Shown: one piece after another, positions 13,401-25,727 of the stretch
How positions within the stretch are numbered: position 1 is the first letter of the stretch
How the letters are laid out: the number at the start of each line of letters is the position of its first letter
Notes under the pieces: generated by a model
The model's input: only the letters and a program-made list of their open reading frames with translations
Databases searched by the model: none
Told to the model about the DNA's origin: nothing
Assembly (NCBI GenBank): GCA_013399695.1
Contig: VXAU01003506.1
Span: forward strand, 208,660-272,659
Reading direction: 5' to 3'
Origin: Formicarius rufipectus
Lineage: Eukaryota > Chordata > Aves > Passeriformes > Formicariidae
Length of the DNA: 64,000 nucleotides
Made by a program: the position numbers and the translations under genes

Positions 13401-13869
13401 TGTGAATCAGGCACCCTGTATATCATGATGGAAGACAACCACCTTCCCTCATTCAAACCCAATTAGGCATTTTCTTGGGTAGCATTTAGCCCTGCTCATG
13501 ATTGTTCTAGATCTCTAAATTCTAATTGGTGAAACATAAATTGTTATAGTTTGCTAAAAATTAGAAGAAGAAAAGAAAACTTCGTGGAAGCTGGCAGCAG
13601 ACTTGCTCTGACAAGGGTAACAAATTCCAAATCTACCTCCTGTACTATGACTCTGTCCTGGGATTCCCTTGTGCCACAGGTACCTCATTCTACAGAGCAA
13701 ATTTCTTTCTATTTCTCTTGCTGTCTTCCACTAGCAAAATAAAACTCCACTCCAAGCATTAATTTGGCTGGAGGATAACAGAAAAAGCAGCTGGATAACC
13801 CACTTGATGATATCCATTGATACACAAGACCAATCCCTATTCTCCTGCACACCTGCTGAGTCACTTGAA
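10435..13869. other. Unique non-coding DNA
   Basis: A T/C-rich run lies at 11089-11130 and a T-run at about 12648-12662. A strong donor sequence, ACAG then GTAAGT, occurs at about 12584 behind a very short ATG frame but without a convincing acceptor. Frames are 82 codons or less. No repeat family or RNA gene was recognised. Confidence 0.55.
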
Positions 13870-14010
13870 GAGATCAGATACGAGTAGAGGGGTTAATTAA
13901 GAAGTAGAAATTTGTATTATATGCCAGCATGATACAGAGTCCACTGAAATCAATGGAAAAGATCCCTGTAGTTAATTCAAATTAATTAACCCAACTATGA
14001 CTCTTGTGTG
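13870..14010. promoter_or_regulatory. A/T-rich block with spaced inverted TTAATTAA sites
   Basis: GGGTTAATTAA at 13890-13900 and its exact reverse complement TTAATTAACCC at 13982-13992 flank 81 bases. Further TAATT cores lie in between. TTAATTAA and TAATTA are core sites for homeodomain proteins in general. The arrangement is seen in the sequence; enhancer function is inferred. Confidence 0.25.
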
Positions 14011-16599
14011 TGGTACGAGGCAAGCTGGAAATCACAAACAGAGCTAGGTTTTACATCACTTTATGTGACAGATCAAAAAGCCTATATGGTCAGTACATAT
14101 GAAAGACTATTTCCTACATATGCTTAGAGTCATGTGTCCCTTTGCATGCTGAATTCAGCTGAAATTCCCCAAGAAATTAATATAAGCAACCATCTTCCAC
14201 AAATCAACTAAAAATACATCTATATTTTTCTTTTTTTTAAGAGATGAAGACACATCACTGAAAAAAATCTCAAAGAAAGCATGTACCCACAGGAATGGGA
14301 AAGGAGAACTTAAACTTGCCACTTTGAAATAATATTTTAAAAACAATTCAAAAATAGCTCAGCAGTGTCTAAACATAAAGAAGTCACAAATATGAATAGT
14401 GTGGCTTAAAATATGCCTTTCCTGCTAGACCAAGAACCCTGATCTACATGCTAAATTGCTGGAATGATGTCTATAATTCACAACTGAGTGGTGAGAACTA
14501 ATAGCATCACTGAGCCTTACTCTCAGTGAGAGCTCTCAGGCTGCTCCCGTCCCACAGCACAATTGCTTCTGGTCAGAGTTACTCCCACCACCTATCCTTT
14601 CCCCTTAAAACCTCTAAGTCCTTCCACCCTAGGTGATAAAAACTTTATTCTCCACCAAAAAGATCTCTACTGAGGAGAATACAAACCATACCATTCCACC
14701 TTACGAAATGATGCATGTAATCAAAATTTATGGTTTGGAACAGGTCAGAAGACTTCCTTGAGCATGGGCACTGTTTGGGAATATCCACTGGACTTCCCAG
14801 CCTGACAGAGACATGATGTGTCCTAGACTGGCAGCAAGCCGTACACACCCTGACTGTCAAAGCCAGCAGTCCTGCCTACCCCTTTTAACTAGATGTTAAT
14901 ATTTGTAAATTGGTAGATTTGCCAAAATATCAAGGAACAAGCGACTTAAGGAGGCTTATCTTTTAACATCCAGGACTCACAGCTGGAATTAACACTCAAG
15001 AGGAAGACAGATGCAATCCAAAGGATCCAAATATTTGCTGAAGCCAAAGTGACCAGTTGAAAAAGACACAATTTTCATTAACTCACCCTAGTAAAGAAAA
15101 TTCCAACAAACCTGGCCCAACATCCTGGACATTGTCAGGCTGGTTGTTACAGAAACCAGGATTTTCTATTTATGTATCTTTTGAGAGCCCTTCTCCCAGT
15201 ACCAGGAAATTCAAAGCCTTTGGGAGTTTCCAGAGTGCTGTGCAGTTAATAATCATACTGCATCTCTATAAACCCTACATCTGTGTCTGTTAAAGGAGAT
15301 TGCAGAAGCAAGCTTCATTTTAGTGGTGTTTTTTAAATTTAACAAATACCACACAGTGGGAAAAACACTATGGAAGCTTTACATCCAAATCAGTGAACCT
15401 TTATTCCCTCCTCAAGGTCATTCTGACAGTTTTATTATCAGTCACACAGGAGCAAATGTTGCAAAAGCCATGTGGCAAAGGCACCTACGTATTATGCTTC
15501 CGTGCATGGTCTGAAGCTAAATTACTTCGGATATTGTGCCAGTGATAGTTCTGATAATACGTTTTAAGACCAGACACGGGTCATGTCACATCCATGGATT
15601 ATGTATGGAACTGTCAAAATTTCCAGAAAACATTCTGCTGCTTTGCGTGCACATCTGTGTGCTGGTAGCCAAGTCTGCAATATTATTTTAATTGTAAAGT
15701 GCTAACAAGTATAAACACAGGAAAGCATTTAGGATTTAGTCTTGCATGTATTGAATAACAACATACATTGACTTCTAGCTGATTGTGACAGCCTAAAAAT
15801 ATGTACACTTTACATCTTGAAAAGCATAGAAAAGGGAAGGCTAAAATAGAAAGGAATGCAATTTTCTTCCTATCTAACAGTATATTTCCAATGAAAAACA
15901 CCATTAGGGCTTGACAAGATTTTCTGAATGAGGATCACAAAATGCTGCACAAGTTGTCTTTCCAGCCATAACCTGCTAATTCCTTCTGTGGATGTCGTGT
16001 TCCACTGTCTCACTTGCACCTATACACACGTATAAATGTGCACACACACAGTGCTTGAGCTTGCAGATACACCAAGTCTGGGCAAAAAAGCTTCACACAG
16101 ATTAGTTTTGAGAGGCATGCCCAAATCAGATGGAAATATATCCAAGAGCACTAGAAGCAGTGTTATGGGGAAACATGCTGCCGAAATTAAGCTGGGTTTA
16201 TCTCTGAAAGGTAGTAGGGGCTGTTTTGCTCCTCTTAGGAAGTAGAGGGATGTTTGAGTCACTGAGGGGAAATCCTGCTTTGGGATGAACTGAAAAATAC
16301 TGGGATTTTCTCCCAGCTCTTGCCTTCATAAAACTTCCTCTGCACACAGCATTCTCCAAAGAACTTGGTTACTCCCACTGTGTTCTGGTGCAAATAAGGG
16401 CAGGAAGCAAGTAGGAAGGTGGGTTTAGTACACAGAAAAACATAAGCTTTGACAACTCTTGTCTTGAAAAACAATAGCTCCCTTCCTTTGCAAATTAATT
16501 TTAATAATTGTGGCTAGTTTTCTCTGAGTTGAGTAGTTTTGCATGAATACACACAATTAAATTAATATGCAAATGTTCCCTTTCCTCTGAGAATAGTGA
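14011..16599. other. Unique non-coding DNA
   Basis: No gene found. An AC-rich microsatellite-like patch lies at about 16021-16050. A Pou-type octamer ATGCAAAT is present at 16567-16574 in a local AT-rich stretch with several AATTAA words. Open frames are 80 codons or less, with mutual shadows on both strands around 16020-16262. Confidence 0.55.
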
Positions 16600-17900
16600 G
16601 GCATTCTTTACAGCAAGTGAGACAAGGAGAAGGAAAAGGAAAAAAATAGCAGCCCCCAAAAGAGTCTTGTTTAGGAGGGTGGGATGTCTTTTCTTTGGCT
16701 AAGCCACTGAAAAGGGGATTCAAGCTTGACTGAAACAATGCTTGTTGATGAAGCAGAAATAAAGGAGGAAGAGGAGCCTTTGGAGATAAAGGAAAGAGGA
16801 AAAGACTGGAGCATCCCAAGTTGTTTAAAACTGACCTCAGCAAGTCTAAATCTTCACAAAGGTGCCATTTACTGTGTCAGGCCTCACAAAGGTTCCCATT
16901 ATTCCCTTGCCTGTTGGGACCCCCTCTTTCTCCAGCCATGTTTGAGCAAGGGTCTCAGACAATTAGCAAGACTGTGGCCCTTCACCCTTAGGCTGTCAAT
17001 CACCTTCCCAAGCAGATGGCAGCAGAACAAGAAAAGATGGTTTCCAAGAGGCTTTGCCCGTCGGCCCATATCTATGTGCCGGGGGCCCCTGGGAATGGTG
17101 GCCTGGCTGGGAGGGTGTCAGACTCCCTGACAGCAGACACCTCTGCTACCACAGGCAGGGCTGCATCCAGGAAGGGCTCTTTGTATGGCTGGAGCATGAG
17201 AGCAGGAGCATGGACAGGCTTCCCAGGAGTCTCCGTCCTCAGCCACAAAAGACTCTCTGGAAGCTGAGAGGCCAGAACAACTCAACAGTCACTGAAAGTT
17301 ATTATGGAAAAAGCAACCCTTTCACTTGGGCCCCTGCTTGCTTGCTTTGTAGGCTTGGACAAAAACAACTGCCATCCAGACAGCAGCTGTATCACAGGAG
17401 AGACTGCATGTGTGACAAAAAGATAGATTAGAAAACACTGGGAACATAGAGGCAAATAGATATAGATGTGAATCACTGGGGAGGGGAAGGAAAGAGATAG
17501 CACACAAAGGTGCCCCTGTGCTCCTGGTGTTCTCAACATATAACCTTTCTCTAACCTCTTGTACCAGATTCCAGGGGAGGAAGACTAGTGGTTACACTGC
17601 AGTGGGAATGGGTCTGAAGACAGGCCAGGGGACCTGGAGAGAGGACACAATTCCCACTTTTTGTCCCATCGGCTATCCCAGAAGAAAGGGGAGCATTGTG
17701 GGATTGCCAAACATGCATAAGCAGCAGTGCAAACACAGCTTGGTAGGCAGGAAAGCACTCACCCTGTATCTGAACAGCAATGCTGAAGAAAATGGAGAAG
17801 GAAGAAAAGTCTGTTCTGAGATAGGATGAGCTAGACTAAGTCTGAGATCAACTGGGAAGGGCATGGCTCTGACCTAAAACTATAAACCCTCTACAGATGA
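16600..17900. other. GC-richer block with overlapping open frames, unassigned
   Basis: The block is visibly richer in G and C than its surroundings. It carries overlapping open frames on both strands: + 16726-17130 with 134 codons, + 17054-17431 with 125 codons, + 17518-17829 with 103 codons, and minus 16562-16843 with 93 codons. The 134-codon frame starts with an acidic run (several consecutive Glu near residues 13-17). The peptide then becomes Trp/Arg/Cys-rich and loses any protein-like pattern. Since all three + frames and the minus strand are open, the cause is probably base composition. An old retrocopy or a lncRNA exon is possible. No family recognised. Confidence 0.3.
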
Positions 17901-20900
17901 CTGGTCAGCAGGTCCTAAAGGATAATTAGGGTAATTCTGTTCACCCTTGAAGGGAAACAGGAAATGGAAAGCTCTCAAATTCAGTTTCATGGCATTTTCT
18001 CCTTACATCTCCAACTTGCACAAGGTTTGGTAGAACAGTGGTCTGAAACAAGCATATGCATGTGACAAGAGAAAGTGAGGCTACATGCCCTTCACCCACA
18101 CAGCACAGCTTGGGCAGTGTGATACAATAAGGATGACATGCAGGGGTAATTGCCACTCCCAAGGAGCTATGACATTTAGCACATTGTCACTTTCTCTATT
18201 TCGTTTTTACACTGTCCTTTTTGGCATTAGAGTGCTGTGAAAGAAAAGAAATTCATCCAGAAGAATCTGATAGTCTAGGTTATTAGTTACAGAAACAAGT
18301 GTTTTAGTAGAAATTGTACCCACTTCTTAAAAATCTCATAAACAAATTCAGGTAGAGGATGCAATTTATTAATGCCTTCTTCTGTTGATTTGAGCTTGCC
18401 ATCTCTCATTCTGAAGAGTTCAATACATCTGAAAACGAACACAAAAACCTTTCTTCTCTTCCAAAAATCCTGGTTAAAACCTACATGAGATTTTAATAAA
18501 AGGGGCCCAATTTGTTTTTTATTTACCCTCTGGTTTTAAGCCTTTAAGAAACAAATTGGTTTGCAGCTTTGCCAGCAAAAAAAGTAAATACATAAATATG
18601 GAAATCAATCAACAAATGATATGAACAAAAATCCCAAATAAATTACTTTAAGAAAATAAAAAAAATAATAACCCTGACACTTCCATGGTTTCCAGCTCCC
18701 AAGAGCTGGCACGGCATGAAGTGCACTAGACTGTGCCATGCTCTGAGAAAAAAATAGCAGAATTTATTAAGACTTTATGCATTGTTGTTGCCTTACGGCA
18801 ACTGGGTCCATTCTATCTTTCTCCATCCATGCCCTGTACACATCATCTGCTAGTAAGTACCAGGAAAACAGGAGAAGGGTATTTTGTATTTCTAGCCACA
18901 GAGTAAGGTTGGAGCATGTACCGACTAAAAAAGTAAAAACAGTGTATGCACTAAATGGACCAGACATCAAAGAAGAGGTGGCCAAGGGAGACTGCAGGAA
19001 CAGTGAAACCATCACTTGGCCTCAGGGGTCTAGGTTTTGATGGCAGAGGTGATGCCCTTAATTTTAATCTCCTTGAGAAGCACAAAGGGAAGAAGGATTT
19101 ATGACACAAATAAAGAAATTACTATGAATAAAATGTCTCTCTGAGCTACAGTGAAAAATGCCCAGCTCAGAGTTTTATTGTGTTTTTGTTTAACCTCCTC
19201 ACACAAGGCAGTGGGAAGGAACAGGAGAGGCCTCAGCCAAGACCTACATACAGGCAAACACAGGCCACAGATGTGAACTTATTTTGAGTGGGCTCTGGAG
19301 TCCCAAAGGGATCTGCAGACACAGACACAAGTTTTTTAATATGGATGTGCAGGTACTAACAATATTACTTTATGGGCACTGAGATCCCTGCTGCCCAACA
19401 CGGAATATTCCAACAAACCACTGAGACTGAAGTAAATTGCTGTGAAATACACTATTTTCTTCCTCTTCTCAAAGTCTTCTTTCTGGGGAGCTTTCGGCCA
19501 AAAGCTGAAAACCAAGAATCCAATTTAAGTATAACTCCCTTTGTTGAGGAGAAATTGCCTGCGGATGCAACATAGATGTAACTCTCAGAGTTGCTCTGTC
19601 TTCTCACAGAAACAGGTGAAACACAGGTTATGGTCTAGGCTTGCTCTCTAGTTTTATATCAGAGATAGCAACTCACTATTTCATGTGTTTACAGTTCGCC
19701 ACATGTTTAAGGGCTCAATGAACTAAGGCAGGAACTCCTGCTATGATTTAAATATGTTTTAAACACATTTCAGCCTTTTGCTCCCTTTTGTGATCATTGC
19801 CTGTTTTTCACTGGATACCCTCTGATTTTACACAGCTGTGGCTGTTCATCGATCACCTGCTGAGAAGCAGTTAATCAGTTTGAGAAGCTTTAGACCTTCG
19901 TAATTCAGACTGTTACCAGCAGCATTTATTTTTCTGCTCTGAAAATATGAATATCTTAGAAATTAAAAGCTGTGACCTGAATTAGATGATTTCACAGAGA
20001 AATAAAACCTACCATAATAGACAAACTGATGTATTCCTAGAATAGTTTTCTAAAAGCAAATGCTTCCTATGAGGGCACTGGTTACAGTCTGTAGTGGATA
20101 AAAGTACATTGCCATTACACAGAGCTGTGGCTACTTATGACAAAACTCGAAGAGCAGGTGAGGATAAAGTCAATTGATTCAGAATTCTTTGCAACTATAC
20201 AACCTCGAGGTACTGAAATCTTGACTTCACCTAGGTCTGGGGAGGCTGCTCATTCATCCTTATGAATGAAATTGCGGTGAGACAGTGATAAAATGAGAGG
20301 GGACAGACAAGTAAAGCATACCCATGGCTGTACAGCATAGTAAGGAATGTAATAAAAATACTACACAGGGAATAATCCAGGTAGGTTAATTCAGCAACAT
20401 GGGGGATTTAGACTTGAATTTTCAGAAGCCTGGAGGATTTAAACACAAAGCTGCTGCTGCATCTGAAGGGAAACTGGGATCTGCCTGATATCTCAGTCTG
20501 CTGCATTTCTTACAAAATCATGTATTTTTGCAACAGGTAGTGGTACCGAGAAGACAGATAGACTACAGGTATGTCAGAATCTTTACATATGCATTGCCTG
20601 ACACTTAGAAAATGGAAAATGACAAAAATCTCATAATACGTATAAGAAGAAATGGAGTCACTGTACTTGGGAACTTGCATGGTAAAGGGTACAAATACAA
20701 AATGGCACAGAAATGTGATAAGCATTGTGACATCTTGGTCAACATGCATGAAACAGGAAGAAAAGGAAGAAAAATTGGCTCTTCTTTTTCCCTGCCAATT
20801 GTTGGTCTTAGCTTCACCAAATCGGGTACCAGCCAGCTTCCAGGCCTCTCACACACAGACCAATGGCTTGGCCAGACCTCTACATGCATTGTTTCTTCCC

Positions 20901-21610
20901 CAAGTAGCAAGTATGTCTGGACATAGCTATCCAGAGATAGCGCAGAGCAGGGCAAGGCAAGAAAGCAGTAGGGCGACATCCATCAGTAATAAACCTGGCT
21001 CCTTGTCAGTTCCTTAGAGAGCAGCATCAAAGAGGGTGATGCTGGAGACCTACTCTGGAAGAACTTCACCTCCCTCATCTGGATGGACATGCAGATCCAT
21101 ATGCAAGTCCCAAGATATATGTTATCGTCTGTGATCACCACTGAAGTTTCAAGGCTAAGGCAACATTGCTTGCATTGGCTCTCCTGCTATGTGCACCTTT
21201 TTCATTTGGCTTTTCCCCAGCTCTCTATCAACATCCCCAGCAATCATTCCTAAAATATACTGCACCCAGAGCCTTCCTGAGATGAGAACCCACTGTGTTG
21301 CTCCTGAACAAATAGTCCTGAACAATCTTATTTCACACCAGGAGGAAAGGCAGAAGGTAGTCTCAGTCTACATCCACAGTGACTGACTAGGAATAAGGTA
21401 TCTATGGCAAAGGATTTCAATCGTGCTTGAAGAGAAATGCTGTTTTAATGCACAAAAGAAAGTTGGATTGGCCCCAAGGTTAGCATAGGGAAGATAAGAG
21501 CAGTGCATCATCGTGACTCAGCTAAGAAGGGCTTATTTTGATTTTTATAATAGAGGAATGTTGTCTTAACCAACGATCAAGGACAACCAACACAAATACT
21601 GACACTTCAG
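17901..21610. other. Unique non-coding DNA
   Basis: Open frames of 60-124 codons occur on both strands around 18767-19040 and 20605-21017 and shadow one another. I see no domain, signal peptide pattern or splice-bounded coding stretch. A donor-like GCAG/GTGAGG at about 20115 follows a short open stretch but is too weak to call. Confidence 0.55.
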
Positions 21611-21640
21611 GTTTGTTGGTTGTTTTGGTTTTTTTTTTTC
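21611..21640 (-). repeat. T/G-rich low-complexity tract
   Basis: About 30 bases of T and G (GTTTG, GGTT units, then T10). It is the complement of the A/C tracts seen elsewhere, in opposite orientation. Confidence 0.75.
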
Positions 21641-23599
21641 CTCAATATACAAAGTTTAAAACAATTGTCGGAATTAGAAATATTTGGTGACAACTGTGTT
21701 GAAATCATGCAAATCTTTCATAAGCAGCAGGAAGCAAAAACATGATAAATTATGGAAGTCCTCTTTGAACAGGTGTTTTGGCAATTTTTTAGTGCAATGA
21801 AGACAGCTCTATTGTTCTACAGTATGAACTATTTCTAGTTACAGAAAGACTGTACTTTTTCAAGGCAGTCTTGTACTTCCCATCTCAGACACATGAAAAG
21901 CAAGCCAACTTGAGACATACCTTAGAACATATATCTGGTTGCAACTCCAGACAGCACTATAGCAATAAAATCATGGTCCTCGAAAGACACACAGTTTTAT
22001 AATGTGCTCAAAAATACCCAGATCATGCTCTGCTTTTCAGCCTCTCCCTGAGACATCCATAGATGTTCAACTGTTCTACCATATACGTCCAGGGCTGCCC
22101 TCCCAACAAGAAACCTAGGTCTTGTCATTTCTGTCTTTCCCTCCATAGTCACTCCCGAAGCATTGATGAGGAGGAGCCAGCAGGGACTGCCCTGCTGCCT
22201 AAGTACCTAGAATTCTGCCAAGCAAACCAAACCCTCTCTGGTCCAGCTGAGAACATGACAGGCCAGTAAAGCAGAGAAATCCATCTTTCTTCTAGACAGA
22301 ACAATTCCTAGATGAGATTCTTATAACACATGTTCTTCCCAGAAAAACTTTGATCATCTATGTCCAACTTCAATGTGTTTGATTGCTCTCTCAAGCTTGA
22401 AGAGTGATTTACAGTTGCAGAAACCCTCTGCTCCTCCCTAAAGCCTAAGACCAACTGAATCCCTGCCATGTACCACCAATACAGTGACCCAAGGCTATGG
22501 CATCTACTTGCTGCCAGAGAAGCACAGGTACTATAGAAGACTGGAAATTTTGATGTGTTATTAGCATGGTACATCACACATATCAGAGGAAGACAGAAGA
22601 CAAGCCAAAAGGAAGAATCTAAGCAAAAAAAGCTGTTTTCACCAAGTCAGTACTCCCAAGAATTCTCCACATGGTGCATGTCAGATAATATCCATAGCAG
22701 GAAACTGCTGGGGTGCTGCTCAACCAGGAGGAGCCGGGCACGAAATAAACTAAATCTCCTGAATGCAAGATGAGCCCTAGGTAACTACAAGATGCTCTAA
22801 ATACATCTCTGTGGTAGCCCATCCTCACTCATTTGGGAACCAAATATGATCTCCAATCCTAAGGTAGGACCTGGCAGTGTGGAAACTTTCAAAGCAGAAA
22901 ATGTATCAACCCCTTCTACCTGAGTGGAGACCCACAGCAATACTTGAAGGGAGCACATCCATTGCTCTTGCCTGGGAATGCCATGACCAGTGCAATCTTA
23001 AGACAGTCCAGCTGTTACAGGAGCCAGGCTCCATTTCAACACTTGAACAGCTCTTCTGGAAAGGACAGATTGCCATGATTTGAACACTGATGTTTCCAGG
23101 TGCAATAAGCTTTACATTGAAAGCATTTAATGCTAAAATTATGGTGAATATTCAGTGCACTATCATGAATCATGGCAAAATAATACAAGATACAGCACAA
23201 AAATATGTGCATACTTTCCTCTTTTTAAATGAGCTAAAGATTTTGCATGCTTAAAATAATAAATTATGTGCATGTGTCTAAACAATACCTTTCTGTATGT
23301 GATCATATACATACCTGCATACATAAACTTCACATGTATAAAGACATAAGGAGCTATGTATTTACCTATGTTAATGCATCTGATATGGCATTTATATCTG
23401 CATGGAATTTCTACTTATTATTCACATAAATTCACACACCAAATCTTGTTGCTCTGTATTTGTACAGAAGCAAAGGGAAACAAGAAGCAGAAAAAGTGAC
23501 TGTAAACAAAAACTCCCTGTCTGTGTGGTAAAGGGATTACATTGCTGAAGCATTTAAAAAAAATAAACAGGGTATGTCTTAAAAGAAATGTTTATATTA
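21641..23599. other. Unique non-coding DNA
   Basis: No gene found. The 68-codon frame 22063-22269 ends in a Glu-rich, protein-like stretch (SIDEEEPAGTALLPKYLEF) but lacks a good acceptor and ends at an ordinary stop, so it is not called. Dispersed CATACATA/TATGTAT words lie at 23240-23360. Confidence 0.55.
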
Positions 23600-24060
23600 C
23601 AGCAAAATAATGTTTTCCAAAGCAAATTTCAATTCTGAGTGCCCATTATTAGATTTGATTGACTGCTACATAAGAAATAACCATGATCAATCTTTTACTT
23701 AATCTCCATCGTCCTTCAAGCATCACAGTGACATGGCTGGCATGTGCCAGCAGTCACAGATGCTTCATTAAGTAGTTAATCTGCAATAGCTGTAGGGGTA
23801 ATTCAACATTTTCCAAAGAGTTCAAATAGCACTTTAGGGTAAAATGTGCCCCTCCACTGATATCTTTCTGGGCTGTTGTGATTAGGCATAATTAGAGTTC
23901 ACCATCTCTCTTCCAAATAATAATAATAATACATCAGAGGCTTCTGAATGCCAGAGGGTATCTGGCACATCAAAACCATATTTTAACAGTAGATGTATGG
24001 GTGTTATAGCCTGGACCAGTGGAATTTAGCAAGAGTGCACTGGTCATCTATTAGAGAGAA
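23600..24060. promoter_or_regulatory. Candidate conserved non-coding element with a strong hairpin
   Basis: This 460-base AT-rich stretch is dense in homeodomain-type words (TTGATTGAC at about 23658, TTAAT, TAATT, ATTAG). It contains a near-perfect 48-base hairpin at 23718-23765 and an 8-bp inverted repeat (GACCAGTG at 24014-24021, CACTGGTC at 24038-24045). A (TAA)n run sits at about 23920-23932. It has no coding frame and no repeat tail. The motif density is seen; conservation is a guess that needs alignment. Confidence 0.25.
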
Positions 24061-25493
24061 TTTTCTGTATTAAAAGCCCCACAGTGAATGTGATCTGTGT
24101 AAATAGTTCAATGGTAGGATGTAAAAGAAAACACTGATTTACTGAGCAAACTAAAAGTAGCCATGCTATAATGGTCTTGGCTCAGATCAAATACTCATCT
24201 AAGAGAGAATCCCAACATAAACCTTTAGCATCTAGAGAGCATTTGGACAGTTATGTCTGCCAAAAGCACGGGTAAAAGCTATCAGCTGCAATCTTCTAGC
24301 AAGGCACATATGTACAGTGGTCTGAGCCACACTAACAGCTCCAGTTACCATGCCCTCTCCTCTTGCTCAGGTTGTCAGTGAGGCTGGTCAACCAGAAAGA
24401 GCATGAAAGAGCACATAGTTTGCAAAACAACCCTGATTTCTTGGAACATGCTCATCTAGGTAGAAGCCTGTGTTTCAGAAGGAAGTTTCAAATGTAAGGT
24501 GGGTACTGCCACTGTTTGCTGTCCACTAGACACAAACAGTCAGTGGAGTACTTAATTATGTAACTAATATTCCAGGAATGGTGTCCCAGACCTCTGTTCT
24601 TGGACCACTCTGCGGTAAATGCACAGAAGGATGATCTGAGTCCTCATAATACAATAGTGTCACACACTTGTTTCCAAGTGCCATGTAGATTTCTGCAACA
24701 CCTCAGTGAAGGGAACACTGAGTTTCTTCAATTATCTTACTGTGAAGGATAGAAGCAATATTTTGTGCTTTAAACCCAAGAATCTTTTGGCTTTGATGAG
24801 TGTTTTCATTAAATTGGTACCCATCTGACTCTCAGAACATTCAAAAATGAGAGCCCGCTGAAGAGACTCTGAAACAAATCTAGTGTTTCTATTTGTCAAA
24901 GCTTTCAGTCAAAATTAATTACATGCCAAAGATGTCATGCTGGCTAAGCTGAGCAGCACTCAAGAGCTGCTGCAGAAACCAGCACTGGTGTATGCATTAG
25001 CAGCCATGCAGAATGACGACAGCATTCAACCCTCTTGGAACATGCAGCTAATGGAAAAAACAGGGCTGGTCAGTCACTTCTGTTCTTTCCTGCTAAATCA
25101 ACCTGCAGCCATCATTACAGGTGCTCTCTTTCCCCCTCCACCTCCACAGAAAGAACAGCCTGATACATGGATTCATTAAATAAATAAAAAATGCTGGTCA
25201 GGGCGCTAGGGTGCATTGCTGAGAAGAGGAGGAGGAAGAGTTCATTCTGACATACTGATCAATGAGGCTGGAGGCTGGTAAGAGAAACACATGAACAATA
25301 AGATACTTATTACCAAAGAATGAAGGAGAATAAGATATTTTGCTGCAATAAAGTTGAAACTTCTGGCTTTGATATATATGCTCATCTTGAAAGTGAAAAT
25401 ATACTTAATGGTACTTCATGATTCTTATAGTCATGTCCACATTACAAATACACACCAGGATCCTCTTTCAAGTGCATATTGCACAAGTGCGCT
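24061..25493. other. Unique DNA with one protein-like frame
   Basis: An 80-codon ATG frame runs from 24937 to 25179 on the + strand. Its first 50 residues are Leu/Ala/Gln-rich and its codons favour G or C in the third position, which is coding-like. It ends in a polyproline stretch encoded by a C/T tract and has no recognisable homologue. I leave it as an unassigned frame. Nothing else was found in this stretch. Confidence 0.35.
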
Positions 25494-25727
25494 AAAAAAA
25501 CCACAACAACAAACAAACAAACAAAAAACCAAAAACCAAAGAAACAAACAAACAAAACCAAAAACAAAAACACAAACAAACAAAAAAAACCCAACTAAAC
25601 AAACCAAAACAAAAAAACAGCAAAAACGGAAAGAAAACCAAAACACAAACCAACCAAGCAAAAACCACACAAAAAAAACCAACCAACCAAACAAACAAAC
25701 AAAAAAACCCCCAAACTAAAAAGAAAA
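25494..25727 (+). repeat. Long A/C-only low-complexity tract
   Basis: About 230 bases consist nearly entirely of A and C on the + strand (AAAC, AACC, CAAAA units), with only a handful of G or T. The apparent Lys/Gln/Asn/Thr-rich + protein and the Phe/Val/Cys/Trp-rich minus proteins across it are artefacts of this composition. Confidence 0.9.

Noticed and set aside
25354..25719. Lys/Gln/Asn-rich 121-codon + frame
   Set aside because: Two-letter low-complexity DNA, no coding signal.
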